The translations under genes and the position numbers were made by a program. This document shows positions 1 to 6,129 of a DNA stretch of 6,129 nt, one piece after another. The number at the start of each line of letters is the position of its first letter. Position 1 is the stretch's first letter. The DNA is from Clostridiales bacterium UBA6363 (GTDB lineage Bacteria; Bacillota; Clostridia; UBA1381). Where the stretch lies: the NCBI GenBank assembly GCA_002438865.1, contig DJRJ01000050.1:1-6129 (forward strand). Reading direction: 5' to 3'. Under the pieces are notes generated by a model. The model searched no databases. It was given only the letters and a program-made list of their open reading frames with translations, and was not told the origin of the DNA.

Positions 1-477
1 GCAGACGGCGGAGCGGTATACAAGGGGCGCGCTTCCTCACAGCTGTATGCGGCGTTCGGGGATTTTTACAATATTTTTTCGGGCGCGGACGAGCCGCTCC
101 TCTGCTCCCGTGCATTTTCGCTTGCCGTGATGTTTTTTTCACGTGCGGTCGGAACGGGAGCGTCGCCGCTCGAAAAGATATGCGGATATATGGAGGAAAA
201 CTTTTCAAAAGCAATTACTCTTGAGGATATTTTATCCGTCTACCCGTACTCAAAATCAAAGCTTTGCCGTGACTTCAAAAACGAATACGGAATGACGGTG
301 TTTGAACGGCTTACCGAAATACGGCTCGAGCACTCGTTCTTTATGCTCGGCAACAATCCCGAAATGAAAGTCAAAACAATAGCCGAAAAATGCGGCTACA
401 ACGATGAAAGCTACTTCTGCCGTATGTTTCGGCGCAGATACGGAAAAACTCCCGAGGCGGTAAGACGTGAAATATGA
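1..477 (+). CDS. AraC-family transcriptional regulator, C-terminal part (5' end outside window)
   Basis: The reading frame is open from the first base to TGA at 475-477 and gives 158 residues, so the gene begins upstream; the ATG at 127 is only an internal methionine. Visible residues 56-158 form the double helix-turn-helix DNA-binding domain of AraC/XylS proteins. The first HTH lies around residues 73-97 and a linking helix carries ERLTEIRLEH. The second HTH runs from about 123 to 148 and contains the family hallmark IAEKCGYNDESYFCRMFRRR, followed by YGKTPEAVRRE. Residues 1-55 belong to the sensor or linker region and match no ligand-binding domain I can name. The effector and target genes are unknown. 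The pot operon downstream has its own promoter starting 20 bases after this stop, so a regulatory link is possible but not shown. No clear terminator follows the stop codon. Confidence 0.9.
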   Translation, partial: ADGGAVYKGRASSQLYAAFGDFYNIFSGADEPLLCSRAFSLAVMFFSRAVGTGASPLEKICGYMEENFSKAITLEDILSVYPYSKSKLCRDFKNEYGMTVFERLTEIRLEHSFFMLGNNPEMKVKTIAEKCGYNDESYFCRMFRRRYGKTPEAVRREI

Positions 478-496
478 ATAATTTTGTCTTTCCCTC

Positions 497-525
497 TTGA
501 CATTCCGTTTTCTGTGTGCTATACT
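497..525 (+). promoter_or_regulatory. Sigma-A type promoter of the pot operon
   Basis: A perfect -35 box TTGACA (497-502) is followed by a 17-base spacer and a -10 box TATACT (520-525). TG at 517-518 adds an extended -10 element. Transcription should start near 531-533, giving an untranslated leader of about 300 nt before potA. A promoter this close to consensus suggests that control is exerted mainly later, at the leader terminator. This is inferred from sequence, with no start-site data. Confidence 0.85.
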
Positions 526-692
526 TTACAAGTAAAAACAAAGACCGCTAAGAAATTAGCCGAGGCCATACGGACAGCCGGGTCGAACGCCGAATCACCG
601 ATTTATTTCGGTTGGCAGTGTATACTGCCTTATTGATTGAGTTAGAAGCTCAAATTTTATAAGTTGGTTACTTTATAACCATAAACGATGAA

Positions 693-797
693 TATACATC
701 GACTTGTGAAACGGTCAATAAGAGTGCGTAAGACTCTCAAACCCTTATCCTTTTTCTTTGCGGAAAATTCAGGTATATTACAGACAAGCGATGTATA
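693..797 (+). promoter_or_regulatory. Antiterminator pairing (693-707 with 784-797)
   Basis: TATACATCGACTTGT at 693-707 is complementary to ACAAGCGATGTATA at 784-797 over 14 base pairs, interrupted only by a bulged A at 702. The 3' partner covers most of the terminator's 5' arm and loop, so this helix and the terminator exclude each other. The 5' partner overlaps the CGATG/CATCG hairpin at 686-701, so freeing it requires that hairpin to open. The motif CGATG followed by TATA occurs twice (686-696 and 789-797), and both copies compete for the same TATACATCG strand. The intervening 708-783 would be looped out and contains hairpin 721-737. The pairing is seen in the sequence; its regulatory role is inferred. 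Confidence 0.72.
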
Positions 798-813
798 GCG
801 CTTGTCTTTTTTT
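782..813 (+). terminator. Intrinsic terminator in the pot leader
   Basis: AGACAAGCG (782-790) pairs with CGCTTGTCT (799-807), a 9-bp stem with an 8-nt loop, and seven consecutive T residues occupy 807-813. It lies within the leader, only 21 bases ahead of the potA start codon and before its ribosome-binding site. It is therefore an attenuator rather than the end of a gene. The ribosome site (GGAAAGGGG, 819-827) is outside the hairpin, so control should act on transcription rather than on translation initiation. Confidence 0.9.
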
Positions 814-834
814 GTTTCGGAAAGGGGTAATGTT

Positions 835-1941
835 ATGAAAAAAATAATTGAACTTAGGGGCATAACAAAGGAATTTGACGGTGAGAATGTGCTTGACAAT
901 GTCGATCTCGATATTTACGACAAGCAGTTTATCACACTTTTGGGTCCGTCCGGCTGCGGAAAGACAACCACCCTCAGAATAATAGGCGGTTTTGAAGAAC
1001 CCGACACGGGCGAAATATTCTTTGAGGGCAAAAAAATAAACGATATTCCTCCCTACAAGCGCCATATTAACACGGTGTTTCAGAAGTATGCGCTTTTTCC
1101 GCATCTGAACGTTTACGAAAACATAGCTTTTGCGCTTAAACTGCAAAAGCTTCCTCACAAAGAAATTTCAAAAAAAGTTAAGGAAATGCTTGAACTTGTT
1201 GCACTCAAAGGCTTTGAACGCAAAAACGTAACGCTTTTATCGGGCGGTCAGCAGCAGCGTGTGGCGATTGCACGTGCGCTGATTAACAAGCCAAAGGTGC
1301 TTTTGCTTGACGAGCCGCTCGGCGCCCTCGATTTAAAGCTTAGAAAAGATATGCAGAACGAACTTAAGAAAATCCAGAAACAGACGGGAATTACCTTTAT
1401 ATATGTAACTCACGACCAGGAGGAGGCACTTTCGATGTCCGACGTGGTTGTGGTTATGTCGGAGGGAAAAATACAGCAGATAGGTTCCCCCACCGATATT
1501 TACAATGAACCCGAAAACGCCTTTGTTGCGGACTTTATCGGCGAAAGCAACATTGTTGACGGCATTATGAACGAGGACCTTAAGGTTACATTTTCGGGGC
1601 ATACATTCGAATGTGTAGACAAAGGTTTTGGCAAAGACGAGGCGGTTGACGTTGTTGTCCGTCCCGAGGACGTGGACGTTGTGGCGGTTGAGGACGGTAT
1701 GCTCACAGGTGTTGTTACGTCCGTAACATTTAAAGGTGTGCATTATGAAATCATTGTCGATATAGGCGGTTTCAAATGGATGATACAAACTACCGATTTT
1801 GTTGACGTTGATGAGAAAATCGGTTTATTTATCGAGCCTGACGCAATACATATAATGAAGAAATCAAAATATTCGGGACAGTTCGGCGATTACTCGACAT
1901 TCAGCGACGAAATAGACGAGCTTTCAAATGCGGATCTGTAA
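835..1941 (+). CDS. potA: Spermidine/putrescine ABC transporter ATP-binding protein
   Basis: This 368-residue cytoplasmic ATPase powers polyamine import through PotB and PotC. All nucleotide-binding motifs are intact: Walker A GPSGCGKT (37-44), Q-loop Q83, signature LSGGQ (135-139), Walker B LLLDE (156-160), D-loop ALD (164-166) and switch histidine H193. Residues from about 272 to 342 form the C-terminal TOBE-type regulatory domain typical of PotA and other importers of this class, including RPEDV at 276-280. Length is close to E. coli PotA. ATG 835 is chosen because GGAAAGGGG (819-827) sits 7 bases ahead of it; an upstream in-frame TTG at 802 lies inside the terminator stem and has no ribosome site. 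It is the first gene of potABCD, under the leader attenuator. The ATPase alone could serve another substrate; the polyamine assignment rests mainly on PotD and on gene order. Confidence 0.95.
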   Translation: MKKIIELRGITKEFDGENVLDNVDLDIYDKQFITLLGPSGCGKTTTLRIIGGFEEPDTGEIFFEGKKINDIPPYKRHINTVFQKYALFPHLNVYENIAFALKLQKLPHKEISKKVKEMLELVALKGFERKNVTLLSGGQQQRVAIARALINKPKVLLLDEPLGALDLKLRKDMQNELKKIQKQTGITFIYVTHDQEEALSMSDVVVVMSEGKIQQIGSPTDIYNEPENAFVADFIGESNIVDGIMNEDLKVTFSGHTFECVDKGFGKDEAVDVVVRPEDVDVVAVEDGMLTGVVTSVTFKGVHYEIIVDIGGFKWMIQTTDFVDVDEKIGLFIEPDAIHIMKKSKYSGQFGDYSTFSDEIDELSNADL

Positions 1942-1954
1942 AGGAGGGTGCAAA

Positions 1955-2779
1955 TTGGAAAAAACTAAAACGCTTTCCGGCAGAATTGCCGCATATCCGC
2001 ACATTGTATGGACGGTTATGTTTATAGTAATGCCGCTTATATTTGTAATATACTTTGCATTCACGACCGCCGGCGGAGATTTTACGTTTGATAACATCTT
2101 CGCCTTAAAAGAGCACATACACACCTTTGCGCTCTCGGTCAGCCTTTCGGTAATTGCAACGTTTTTCTGCTTTATACTCGGCTATCCGCTTGCGTACATT
2201 ATGTCACGCTCGGACAGAAACGGTCAGAAAATACCTATGATGCTGCTTATGCTGCCTATGTGGACAAATCTTCTTATAAGAACATACTCCATGATGGCAA
2301 TTATGGACGACGGCGGAATATTAAACGGTATTCTGACGCAAATAGGGCTTAACAAGGTACACCTTATCGGAACAAAAGGCGCCGTAATATTCGGTATGGC
2401 GTATGACTTTTTCCCGTATATGGTGCTCCCGCTCTACACCGCCGTATCAAAGATTGACAAAAGCCTTATCGAGGCTGCGGCGGATCTCGGATGCAGTCAT
2501 TTTAAGGTTTTGTCAAGAGTAATACTTCCGCTGTCAAGCTCGGGCATAATTTCGGGCGTTACAATGGTTTTTGTGCCGTCCATAAGCACATTCTACATTT
2601 CGCAAAAGCTCGGCGGAGGAACATTTGACCTGCTTGGTGATACGATAGAAAGACAGTTTCAGAATGTAAACACCTACAACACAGGTGCGGCAATTTCGCT
2701 CGTTATGATGATTCTGGTACTGTTATCGCTCTGGTTTATGAACAGGTTTGCAGACTCGGAGGGAGGTAAAAACCGATGA
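1955..2779 (+). CDS. potB: Spermidine/putrescine ABC transporter permease PotB
   Basis: This 274-residue inner-membrane permease forms half of the polyamine channel with PotC. About six hydrophobic segments are visible, near residues 17-38, 58-82, 92-117, 142-164, 195-215 and 244-264. The cytoplasmic EAA loop, which docks on PotA, begins with EAAADLG at 173-179 and continues to about 193. The start is taken as TTG 1955 because a strong AAGGAGG (1941-1947) lies 7 bases upstream. An in-frame ATG at 1928 would place that ribosome site inside the gene, overlap potA by 14 bases and add nine residues that look unlike a protein N-terminus. The stop overlaps the potC start as ATGA, which suggests translational coupling. 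Confidence 0.93.
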   Translation: MEKTKTLSGRIAAYPHIVWTVMFIVMPLIFVIYFAFTTAGGDFTFDNIFALKEHIHTFALSVSLSVIATFFCFILGYPLAYIMSRSDRNGQKIPMMLLMLPMWTNLLIRTYSMMAIMDDGGILNGILTQIGLNKVHLIGTKGAVIFGMAYDFFPYMVLPLYTAVSKIDKSLIEAAADLGCSHFKVLSRVILPLSSSGIISGVTMVFVPSISTFYISQKLGGGTFDLLGDTIERQFQNVNTYNTGAAISLVMMILVLLSLWFMNRFADSEGGKNR

Positions 2780-3579
2780 AAATAATATCAAAGATATATC
2801 TTGCATTTATATTTATTCTCCTTTACATACCAATACTGGTGCTTGTGCTGTTTTCCTTTAACAGCACAGGAAACACGGGCGGATTTACGGGATTTTCACT
2901 GTACTGGTACCGTGAGCTTTTCAAAAGTCCGGCAACGTTCAACGCATTGAAAAACACGCTTATCCTCGCCTTTTCGGCGGCGGCTGTTTCCACGCTTATA
3001 GGCACTGCGGCGGCTGTCGGCATAGGCAAATTCAAAAGCCGTGCGGTGCGTGGTGCCGTGCTTTCGGTCACAAACGTACCGATGATGAACCCCGATATTG
3101 TAACAGGTATTTCGATGATGCTTTTGTTCGTATTCGTGGGAACGCTTTTAAATCTTGAAGAAACGCTCGGCTTTTGGACAATACTCATTGCACACATCAC
3201 GTTTTGCCTGCCGTATGTTATTCTTTCGGTAAGACCGAGAGTTTTACAGCTTAACAAGTCGCTTGTAGAGGCGGCAATGGACCTCGGCTGTACACCTGTG
3301 AAATCCTTTTTTAAGGCAGAGTTGCCGAGCATTATGCCGGGCATAGTTTCGGGATTTATTATGGCATTCACGCTGTCGCTCGATGACTTCGTGATAAGCT
3401 ATTTCACAACCGGAACGGAGTTTCAGACGCTTCCTCTGCTGATATATTCGATGACGAAAAAGGAAGTCACGCCCGACATATACGCATTATCGGCGCTTAT
3501 GATAGGAGCGGTGCTTGTACTTCTTATACTTTCAAACATTGCAGAGCGCAAGGGTGCGGCAAAGGAGGCAAACAAATAA
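2776..3579 (+). CDS. potC: Spermidine/putrescine ABC transporter permease PotC
   Basis: This 267-residue permease is the partner of PotB in the polyamine channel. Hydrophobic segments lie near residues 7-28, 60-83, 108-126, 133-153, 186-205 and 235-254. The EAA loop starts with EAAMDLG at 165-171 and runs to about 185. SLDDFVISYF (201-210), after the EAA loop, is characteristic of PotC-type permeases. ATG 2776 overlaps the potB stop by 4 bases and is served by GGGAGG at 2761-2766. The stop TAA shares one base with the potD start (TAATG). Length and topology are normal for the family, and no defects are seen. Confidence 0.94.
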   Translation: MKIISKIYLAFIFILLYIPILVLVLFSFNSTGNTGGFTGFSLYWYRELFKSPATFNALKNTLILAFSAAAVSTLIGTAAAVGIGKFKSRAVRGAVLSVTNVPMMNPDIVTGISMMLLFVFVGTLLNLEETLGFWTILIAHITFCLPYVILSVRPRVLQLNKSLVEAAMDLGCTPVKSFFKAELPSIMPGIVSGFIMAFTLSLDDFVISYFTTGTEFQTLPLLIYSMTKKEVTPDIYALSALMIGAVLVLLILSNIAERKGAAKEANK

Positions 3580-4766
3580 TGAAGAAAATACTTATTTTAC
3601 CGTTACTACTTTTACTCCTCACCGCCTGCGGACACGAGGATACGGAGGTTTTAAATGTTTACAATTGGGGCGAATACATATCGGACGGCTCCGAGGGCAG
3701 TGTTGACGTTAATGCCGAATTTGAAAAATACTATTACGAAACTCACGGTAAAAAGCTTAAGGTAAATTACACCACCTATGCAAGCAACGAGGATATGTAT
3801 AACAAACTGAAAAGCGGCGGCGTAAGTTACGATTTGATAATCCCCTCCGATTATATGATTGAAAAAATGATTAAGGAGGATATGCTTTTAAAGCTGGATT
3901 ATGATAATATCCCCAATTACAAGTATATTGATGAACAATACAAAAACGTGTTTTATGACGAAAACAACGAATACACCGTTCCCTACACCTGCGGTTATGT
4001 CGGAGTGATATACAACAGCTCGCTCATTGACGAAACCCCGACCGACTGGGACTGCCTGTGGAATGAGGATTACAAAGGTCAGATACTGCAGTTCAACAAT
4101 CCCCGTGACGCATTCGGAACGGCGATGTATTCGCTCGGAATTGACGTAAACACAACCGACAAAGAGGAATACCGCCGTGCAATGGAGCTTTTAAAGGAGC
4201 AAAAGCCGCTTGTACAGAGTTACGTAATGGACGAGATATTCAATAAAATGAAAAACGGCTCGGCGGCGCTTGCGCCTTACTATGCCGGCGATTATCTGAC
4301 GATGTATGCGGATAACGAGGATCTCGGCTTTTTCTATCCCGAAAGCGGAACCAACGTGTTCATTGACGCAATGTGCATACCTAACTGCGCCAAAAACAAA
4401 GAAATTGCTGAAGAATACATTAACTTCTGCCTGAACGAGGAAATTTCCGTAGCGAATGCGGAATATATATGCTATGCATCGCCCAATGTGCTTGTAAAAG
4501 ACAACGAGCAGTACATTGAGGATATGTCCGAAATGCATGAAAATGCAATAGAAATACTCTACCCCACCGGCGGTATAAAATCGTCATACTATAAAAATCT
4601 CGATCCCGACACCACAAACACAATGAACAGTATGTGGGAGGAATTGAAGATAGAAAACGCAGTCGAGCCGTGGGTATACATTTTCTCCGGTGCGATAGTA
4701 TTTATACTGCTCCTTATGCTGGTCTGCAAATTCATACGTAAAAAAATCAGCGAAAAATATTATTAA
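3579..4766 (+). CDS. potD: Spermidine/putrescine-binding lipoprotein PotD with C-terminal membrane helix
   Basis: This 395-residue extracellular receptor should deliver polyamine to PotBC. Residues 1-17 are a lipoprotein signal with lipobox LTAC and Cys17 as the lipid-anchored residue. The mature region has PotD hallmarks: NVYNWGEYI (26-34), TYASNEDMYNKL (66-77), YDLIIPSDYMIEKM (84-97) and VPYTCGYVGVIYN (134-146). By my unaided alignment with E. coli PotD, the polyamine-contacting Asp257 is kept (D263). Asp168 and Glu171 appear as N174 and D177 in NNPRD, Trp229 as a tyrosine (234 or 235) and Trp255 as F261, so ligand preference may differ. Residues 365-385 are a strongly hydrophobic helix followed by RKKISEK, predicting a second, transmembrane anchor with its end in the cytoplasm. 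E. coli PotD, 348 residues, lacks this. GGAGG at 3564-3568 lies 10 bases before the start. Polyamine class is well supported; the exact substrate is not. Confidence 0.93.
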   Translation: MKKILILPLLLLLLTACGHEDTEVLNVYNWGEYISDGSEGSVDVNAEFEKYYYETHGKKLKVNYTTYASNEDMYNKLKSGGVSYDLIIPSDYMIEKMIKEDMLLKLDYDNIPNYKYIDEQYKNVFYDENNEYTVPYTCGYVGVIYNSSLIDETPTDWDCLWNEDYKGQILQFNNPRDAFGTAMYSLGIDVNTTDKEEYRRAMELLKEQKPLVQSYVMDEIFNKMKNGSAALAPYYAGDYLTMYADNEDLGFFYPESGTNVFIDAMCIPNCAKNKEIAEEYINFCLNEEISVANAEYICYASPNVLVKDNEQYIEDMSEMHENAIEILYPTGGIKSSYYKNLDPDTTNTMNSMWEELKIENAVEPWVYIFSGAIVFILLLMLVCKFIRKKISEKYY

Positions 4767-4776
4767 AGCGCTTGCA
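4763..4776 (+). promoter_or_regulatory. Possible CcpA (cre-like) operator overlapping the glyA -35 box
   Basis: TTAAAGCGCTTGCA differs at one position (second base T instead of G) from the cre consensus TGNAARCGNWWNCA. It covers the potD stop codon and runs into the glyA -35 box, where a bound repressor could block polymerase. A single match to a short degenerate consensus is weak evidence, and the AGCGCT core may simply be chance. Confidence 0.25.
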
Positions 4777-4800
4777 TATTTCGGTTATTCATTATATAAT
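4772..4800 (+). promoter_or_regulatory. Sigma-A type promoter of glyA
   Basis: The -35 box TTGCAT (4772-4777), a 17-base spacer and a perfect -10 box TATAAT (4795-4800) lie just after the potD stop. Transcription should start near 4807, leaving an untranslated leader of about 30 nt, too short for a riboswitch. No terminator separates potD from this promoter, so some read-through from the pot operon into glyA is possible. Confidence 0.82.
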
Positions 4801-4837
4801 GTAATCAGTAACGCTTTGGAAAGGAATGATTATACTA

Positions 4838-6079
4838 ATGAAAGATTACACTCTTTTAAAACAAAACGACTCGGAAATTTATGAGGCGGTTATGAACGAA
4901 ACAAACCGTCAGAGAAACAAAATCGAGCTGATTGCGTCTGAAAATTTTGTTTCCGAAACAGTTATGGAGGCAAACGGAACAACGCTTACAAACAAGTATG
5001 CCGAAGGCTATCCCGGAAAGAGATACTACGGCGGCTGTGAATTTGTGGACGTTGTGGAAACGCTCGCCATAGAGCGTGCGAAAAAGCTGTTCGGTGCGGA
5101 ATACGCAAACGTACAGGCTCATTCCGGCGCACAGGCAAACCTTGCGGTTTTCTTCGGACTTTTACAGCCGGGAGATACGGTGCTGTCAATGAATTTGGCA
5201 CACGGCGGACATTTAAGCCACGGCTCGCCGGTAAATATATCGGGCAAATATTTTAATATTGTTCCTTACGGCGTAACCAAAGACACAAACACCATAGATT
5301 ATGACGAAGTAAGACGCCTTGCTCTCGAATCAAAGCCCAAGCTTATTCTTGCAGGAGCAAGCGCATATCCGAGAATTATAGATTTTGAGAAATTCGCCGA
5401 AATAGCTCATGAGGTAGGAGCATATCTTATGGTCGACATGGCGCATATTGCAGGTCTTGTCGCAGCAGGCTGTCACCCGTCGCCCGTACCGTATGCCGAT
5501 GTTGTTACCACAACAACTCATAAAACGCTCCGTGGTCCGAGAGGCGGACTTATCCTCACAAACAATGAGGATATCGCAAAAGCAATAAACAAGGCTATCT
5601 TCCCCGGTATACAGGGCGGTCCGCTTATGCATACCATTTCGGCAAAGGCTGTTTGCTTCGGTGAGGCGTTAAAGCCCGAGTTTAAGGAATATCAACAGCA
5701 GATTGTAAAGAATGCCAAGGTACTTGCAAAACAGCTTATTGACGAGGGCTTTGACCTTGTAAGCGGCGGCACGGATAATCATCTTATTCTGTTAAATCTT
5801 ACAAAGACAGGCGTTACGGGCAAAGAAGCAGAAAAGATGCTTGATGAAGTCGGCATTACGGCTAATAAAAACGCAATCCCGTTCGATACCCAGAAACCGT
5901 TTGTTACAAGCGGATTAAGACTCGGCACTCCGGCAACAACGTCAAGAGGATTTAAAGAGGACGATATGGTTGAAGTCGGCAAGCTGATTGCGCTTACGAT
6001 AAAGGATTTTGACAATTCAAAAGATGAAATAAAAAAACGTGTACAAGCTTTGTGTGATAAACACCCGCTGTACGAATAA
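4838..6079 (+). CDS. glyA: Serine hydroxymethyltransferase
   Basis: This 413-residue cytoplasmic, PLP-dependent enzyme interconverts serine plus tetrahydrofolate with glycine plus 5,10-methylenetetrahydrofolate, supplying glycine and one-carbon units. Family signatures are complete: IELIASENF (29-37), [13 protein letters not shown] (54-66, including the catalytic-site glutamate E56), SGAQAN (96-101), [14 protein letters not shown] (198-211) and the PLP site [14 protein letters not shown] with Schiff-base lysine K229. R361 in SGLRLGTPA is the expected substrate-carboxylate arginine. Length matches typical bacterial GlyA. ATG 4838 is preferred because GGAAAGGA (4818-4825) lies 12 bases upstream. 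An in-frame ATG at 4826 directly abuts that ribosome site and is too close to use it well. The gene has its own promoter and terminator, so it looks like a single-gene unit, although pot read-through cannot be excluded. Confidence 0.97.
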   Translation: MKDYTLLKQNDSEIYEAVMNETNRQRNKIELIASENFVSETVMEANGTTLTNKYAEGYPGKRYYGGCEFVDVVETLAIERAKKLFGAEYANVQAHSGAQANLAVFFGLLQPGDTVLSMNLAHGGHLSHGSPVNISGKYFNIVPYGVTKDTNTIDYDEVRRLALESKPKLILAGASAYPRIIDFEKFAEIAHEVGAYLMVDMAHIAGLVAAGCHPSPVPYADVVTTTTHKTLRGPRGGLILTNNEDIAKAINKAIFPGIQGGPLMHTISAKAVCFGEALKPEFKEYQQQIVKNAKVLAKQLIDEGFDLVSGGTDNHLILLNLTKTGVTGKEAEKMLDEVGITANKNAIPFDTQKPFVTSGLRLGTPATTSRGFKEDDMVEVGKLIALTIKDFDNSKDEIKKRVQALCDKHPLYE

Positions 6080-6107
6080 AAAAAATGGGGCAATGCCCCA
6101 TTTTTTT
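6079..6107 (+). terminator. Intrinsic terminator of glyA, probably bidirectional
   Basis: The GGGGC/GCCCC core (6087-6091 with 6095-6099, loop AAT) extends through T-A pairs into an A-tract before and a T-tract after, 6079-6091 pairing with 6095-6107. The T-run at 6101-6107 terminates + strand transcripts. The A-run before the stem gives the mirror-image signal for transcripts arriving from the right. It begins at the last base of the glyA stop codon. Confidence 0.95.
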
Positions 6108-6129
6108 AGGCTGTATAATAAATGTTGTG

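Larger units (their letters stand above)
532..813 (+). ncRNA. Structured 5' leader of potABCD, candidate riboswitch or attenuator of unrecognised class
   Basis: This is the transcribed, gene-free leader between the promoter and potA. It is dense in short hairpins: 547-560 (GCTAA/TTAGC with a GAAA tetraloop), 597-612 (ACCGA/TCGGT), 614-629 (GGCAGT/ACTGCC), 637-653 (TTGAG/CTCAA), 666-680 (GGTTA/TAACC), 686-701 (CGATG/CATCG) and 721-737 (AGAGT/ACTCT). GACCG at 543-547 can pair with CGGTC at 712-716, closing the array as a multi-branched domain. Alternatively, GACC (543-546) can pair with GGTC (581-584) around hairpins 547-560 and 564-579, making a compact three-way junction. The leader ends in an intrinsic terminator, and 693-707 can form an antiterminator with it. 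I see no T-box motif and none of the hallmark cores of TPP, cobalamin, SAM-I, lysine, glycine, c-di-GMP-I or guanidine-I riboswitches. Position before a polyamine importer suggests a polyamine-related signal, which is inference. Confidence 0.7.

Noticed and set aside
572..613. A tRNA-like T-arm in the GGGTCGAACGCC region
   Set aside because: The flanking bases do not form a 5-bp T stem, and no acceptor or anticodon arm can be assembled around it.
802..834. Upstream TTG start at 802 extending potA by 11 residues
   Set aside because: It lies in the terminator stem, has no ribosome-binding site, and ATG 835 has a good GGAAAGGGG site 7 bases upstream.
657..899. Minus-strand open frame of 80 codons across the pot leader
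   Set aside because: It runs antisense through the hairpins and the potA start, shows no protein-family resemblance, and the region is explained by RNA structure. Other long minus-strand frames opposite potA, potC, potD and glyA are likewise shadows of the real genes.
1928..1954. ATG 1928 as the potB start
   Set aside because: The strong AAGGAGG at 1941-1947 points to TTG 1955; the earlier start would lie within potA and put the ribosome site inside the coding region.
3515..3706. 63-codon + strand frame spanning the potC/potD junction
   Set aside because: It is out of frame with both genes, has no ribosome site of its own and no recognisable domain.
4826..4837. ATG 4826 as the glyA start
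   Set aside because: It directly abuts the ribosome site GGAAAGGA; ATG 4838 has workable spacing and fits the usual GlyA N-terminus.
6108..6129. Promoter for a downstream gene, from TATAAT at 6114-6119
   Set aside because: No -35 element lies at the right distance (that position falls in the terminator stem), and the window ends before any gene.

Overview
The window looks like chromosomal DNA from a Clostridia-class Firmicute, probably a gut-type Lachnospiraceae or Oscillospiraceae relative. This rests on moderate GC, strong AGGAGG-type ribosome sites, sigma-A-like promoters, intrinsic terminators, a lipoprotein-type PotD and the protein sequences; the family-level placement is inference. 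All genes lie on the + strand.

Layout: (1) 1-477, the 3' end of an AraC-family regulator whose start lies outside the window. (2) 478-834, a gene-free stretch holding a near-consensus promoter (497-525), a highly structured leader of about 300 nt, and an intrinsic terminator (782-813) directly ahead of the first pot start codon. (3) 835-4766, a tightly packed polyamine ABC importer operon, potA-potB-potC-potD, with junctions of 13, -4 and -1 nt. (4) 4767-4837, a short spacer with a promoter for the next gene. (5) 4838-6079, glyA, serine hydroxymethyltransferase. (6) 6079-6107, a strong and probably bidirectional terminator, then 22 bases in which I see nothing.

How it works together: PotD captures polyamine outside the cell, PotB and PotC form the membrane channel, and PotA hydrolyses ATP to drive uptake. 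The operon appears to be controlled after transcription starts. The stretch 693-707 can pair with 784-797 (14 base pairs, one bulged A) to form an antiterminator. The same bases are instead taken up by a local hairpin (686-701) when the terminator forms. This is the standard architecture of a transcription-attenuating riboswitch or other RNA switch. I do not recognise the upstream sensor domain as any common riboswitch class. A polyamine-responsive OFF switch is the obvious hypothesis, but the ligand is pure inference.

The other notable feature is that PotD carries both an N-terminal lipobox and a C-terminal transmembrane helix. glyA looks like an ordinary housekeeping gene with its own promoter.
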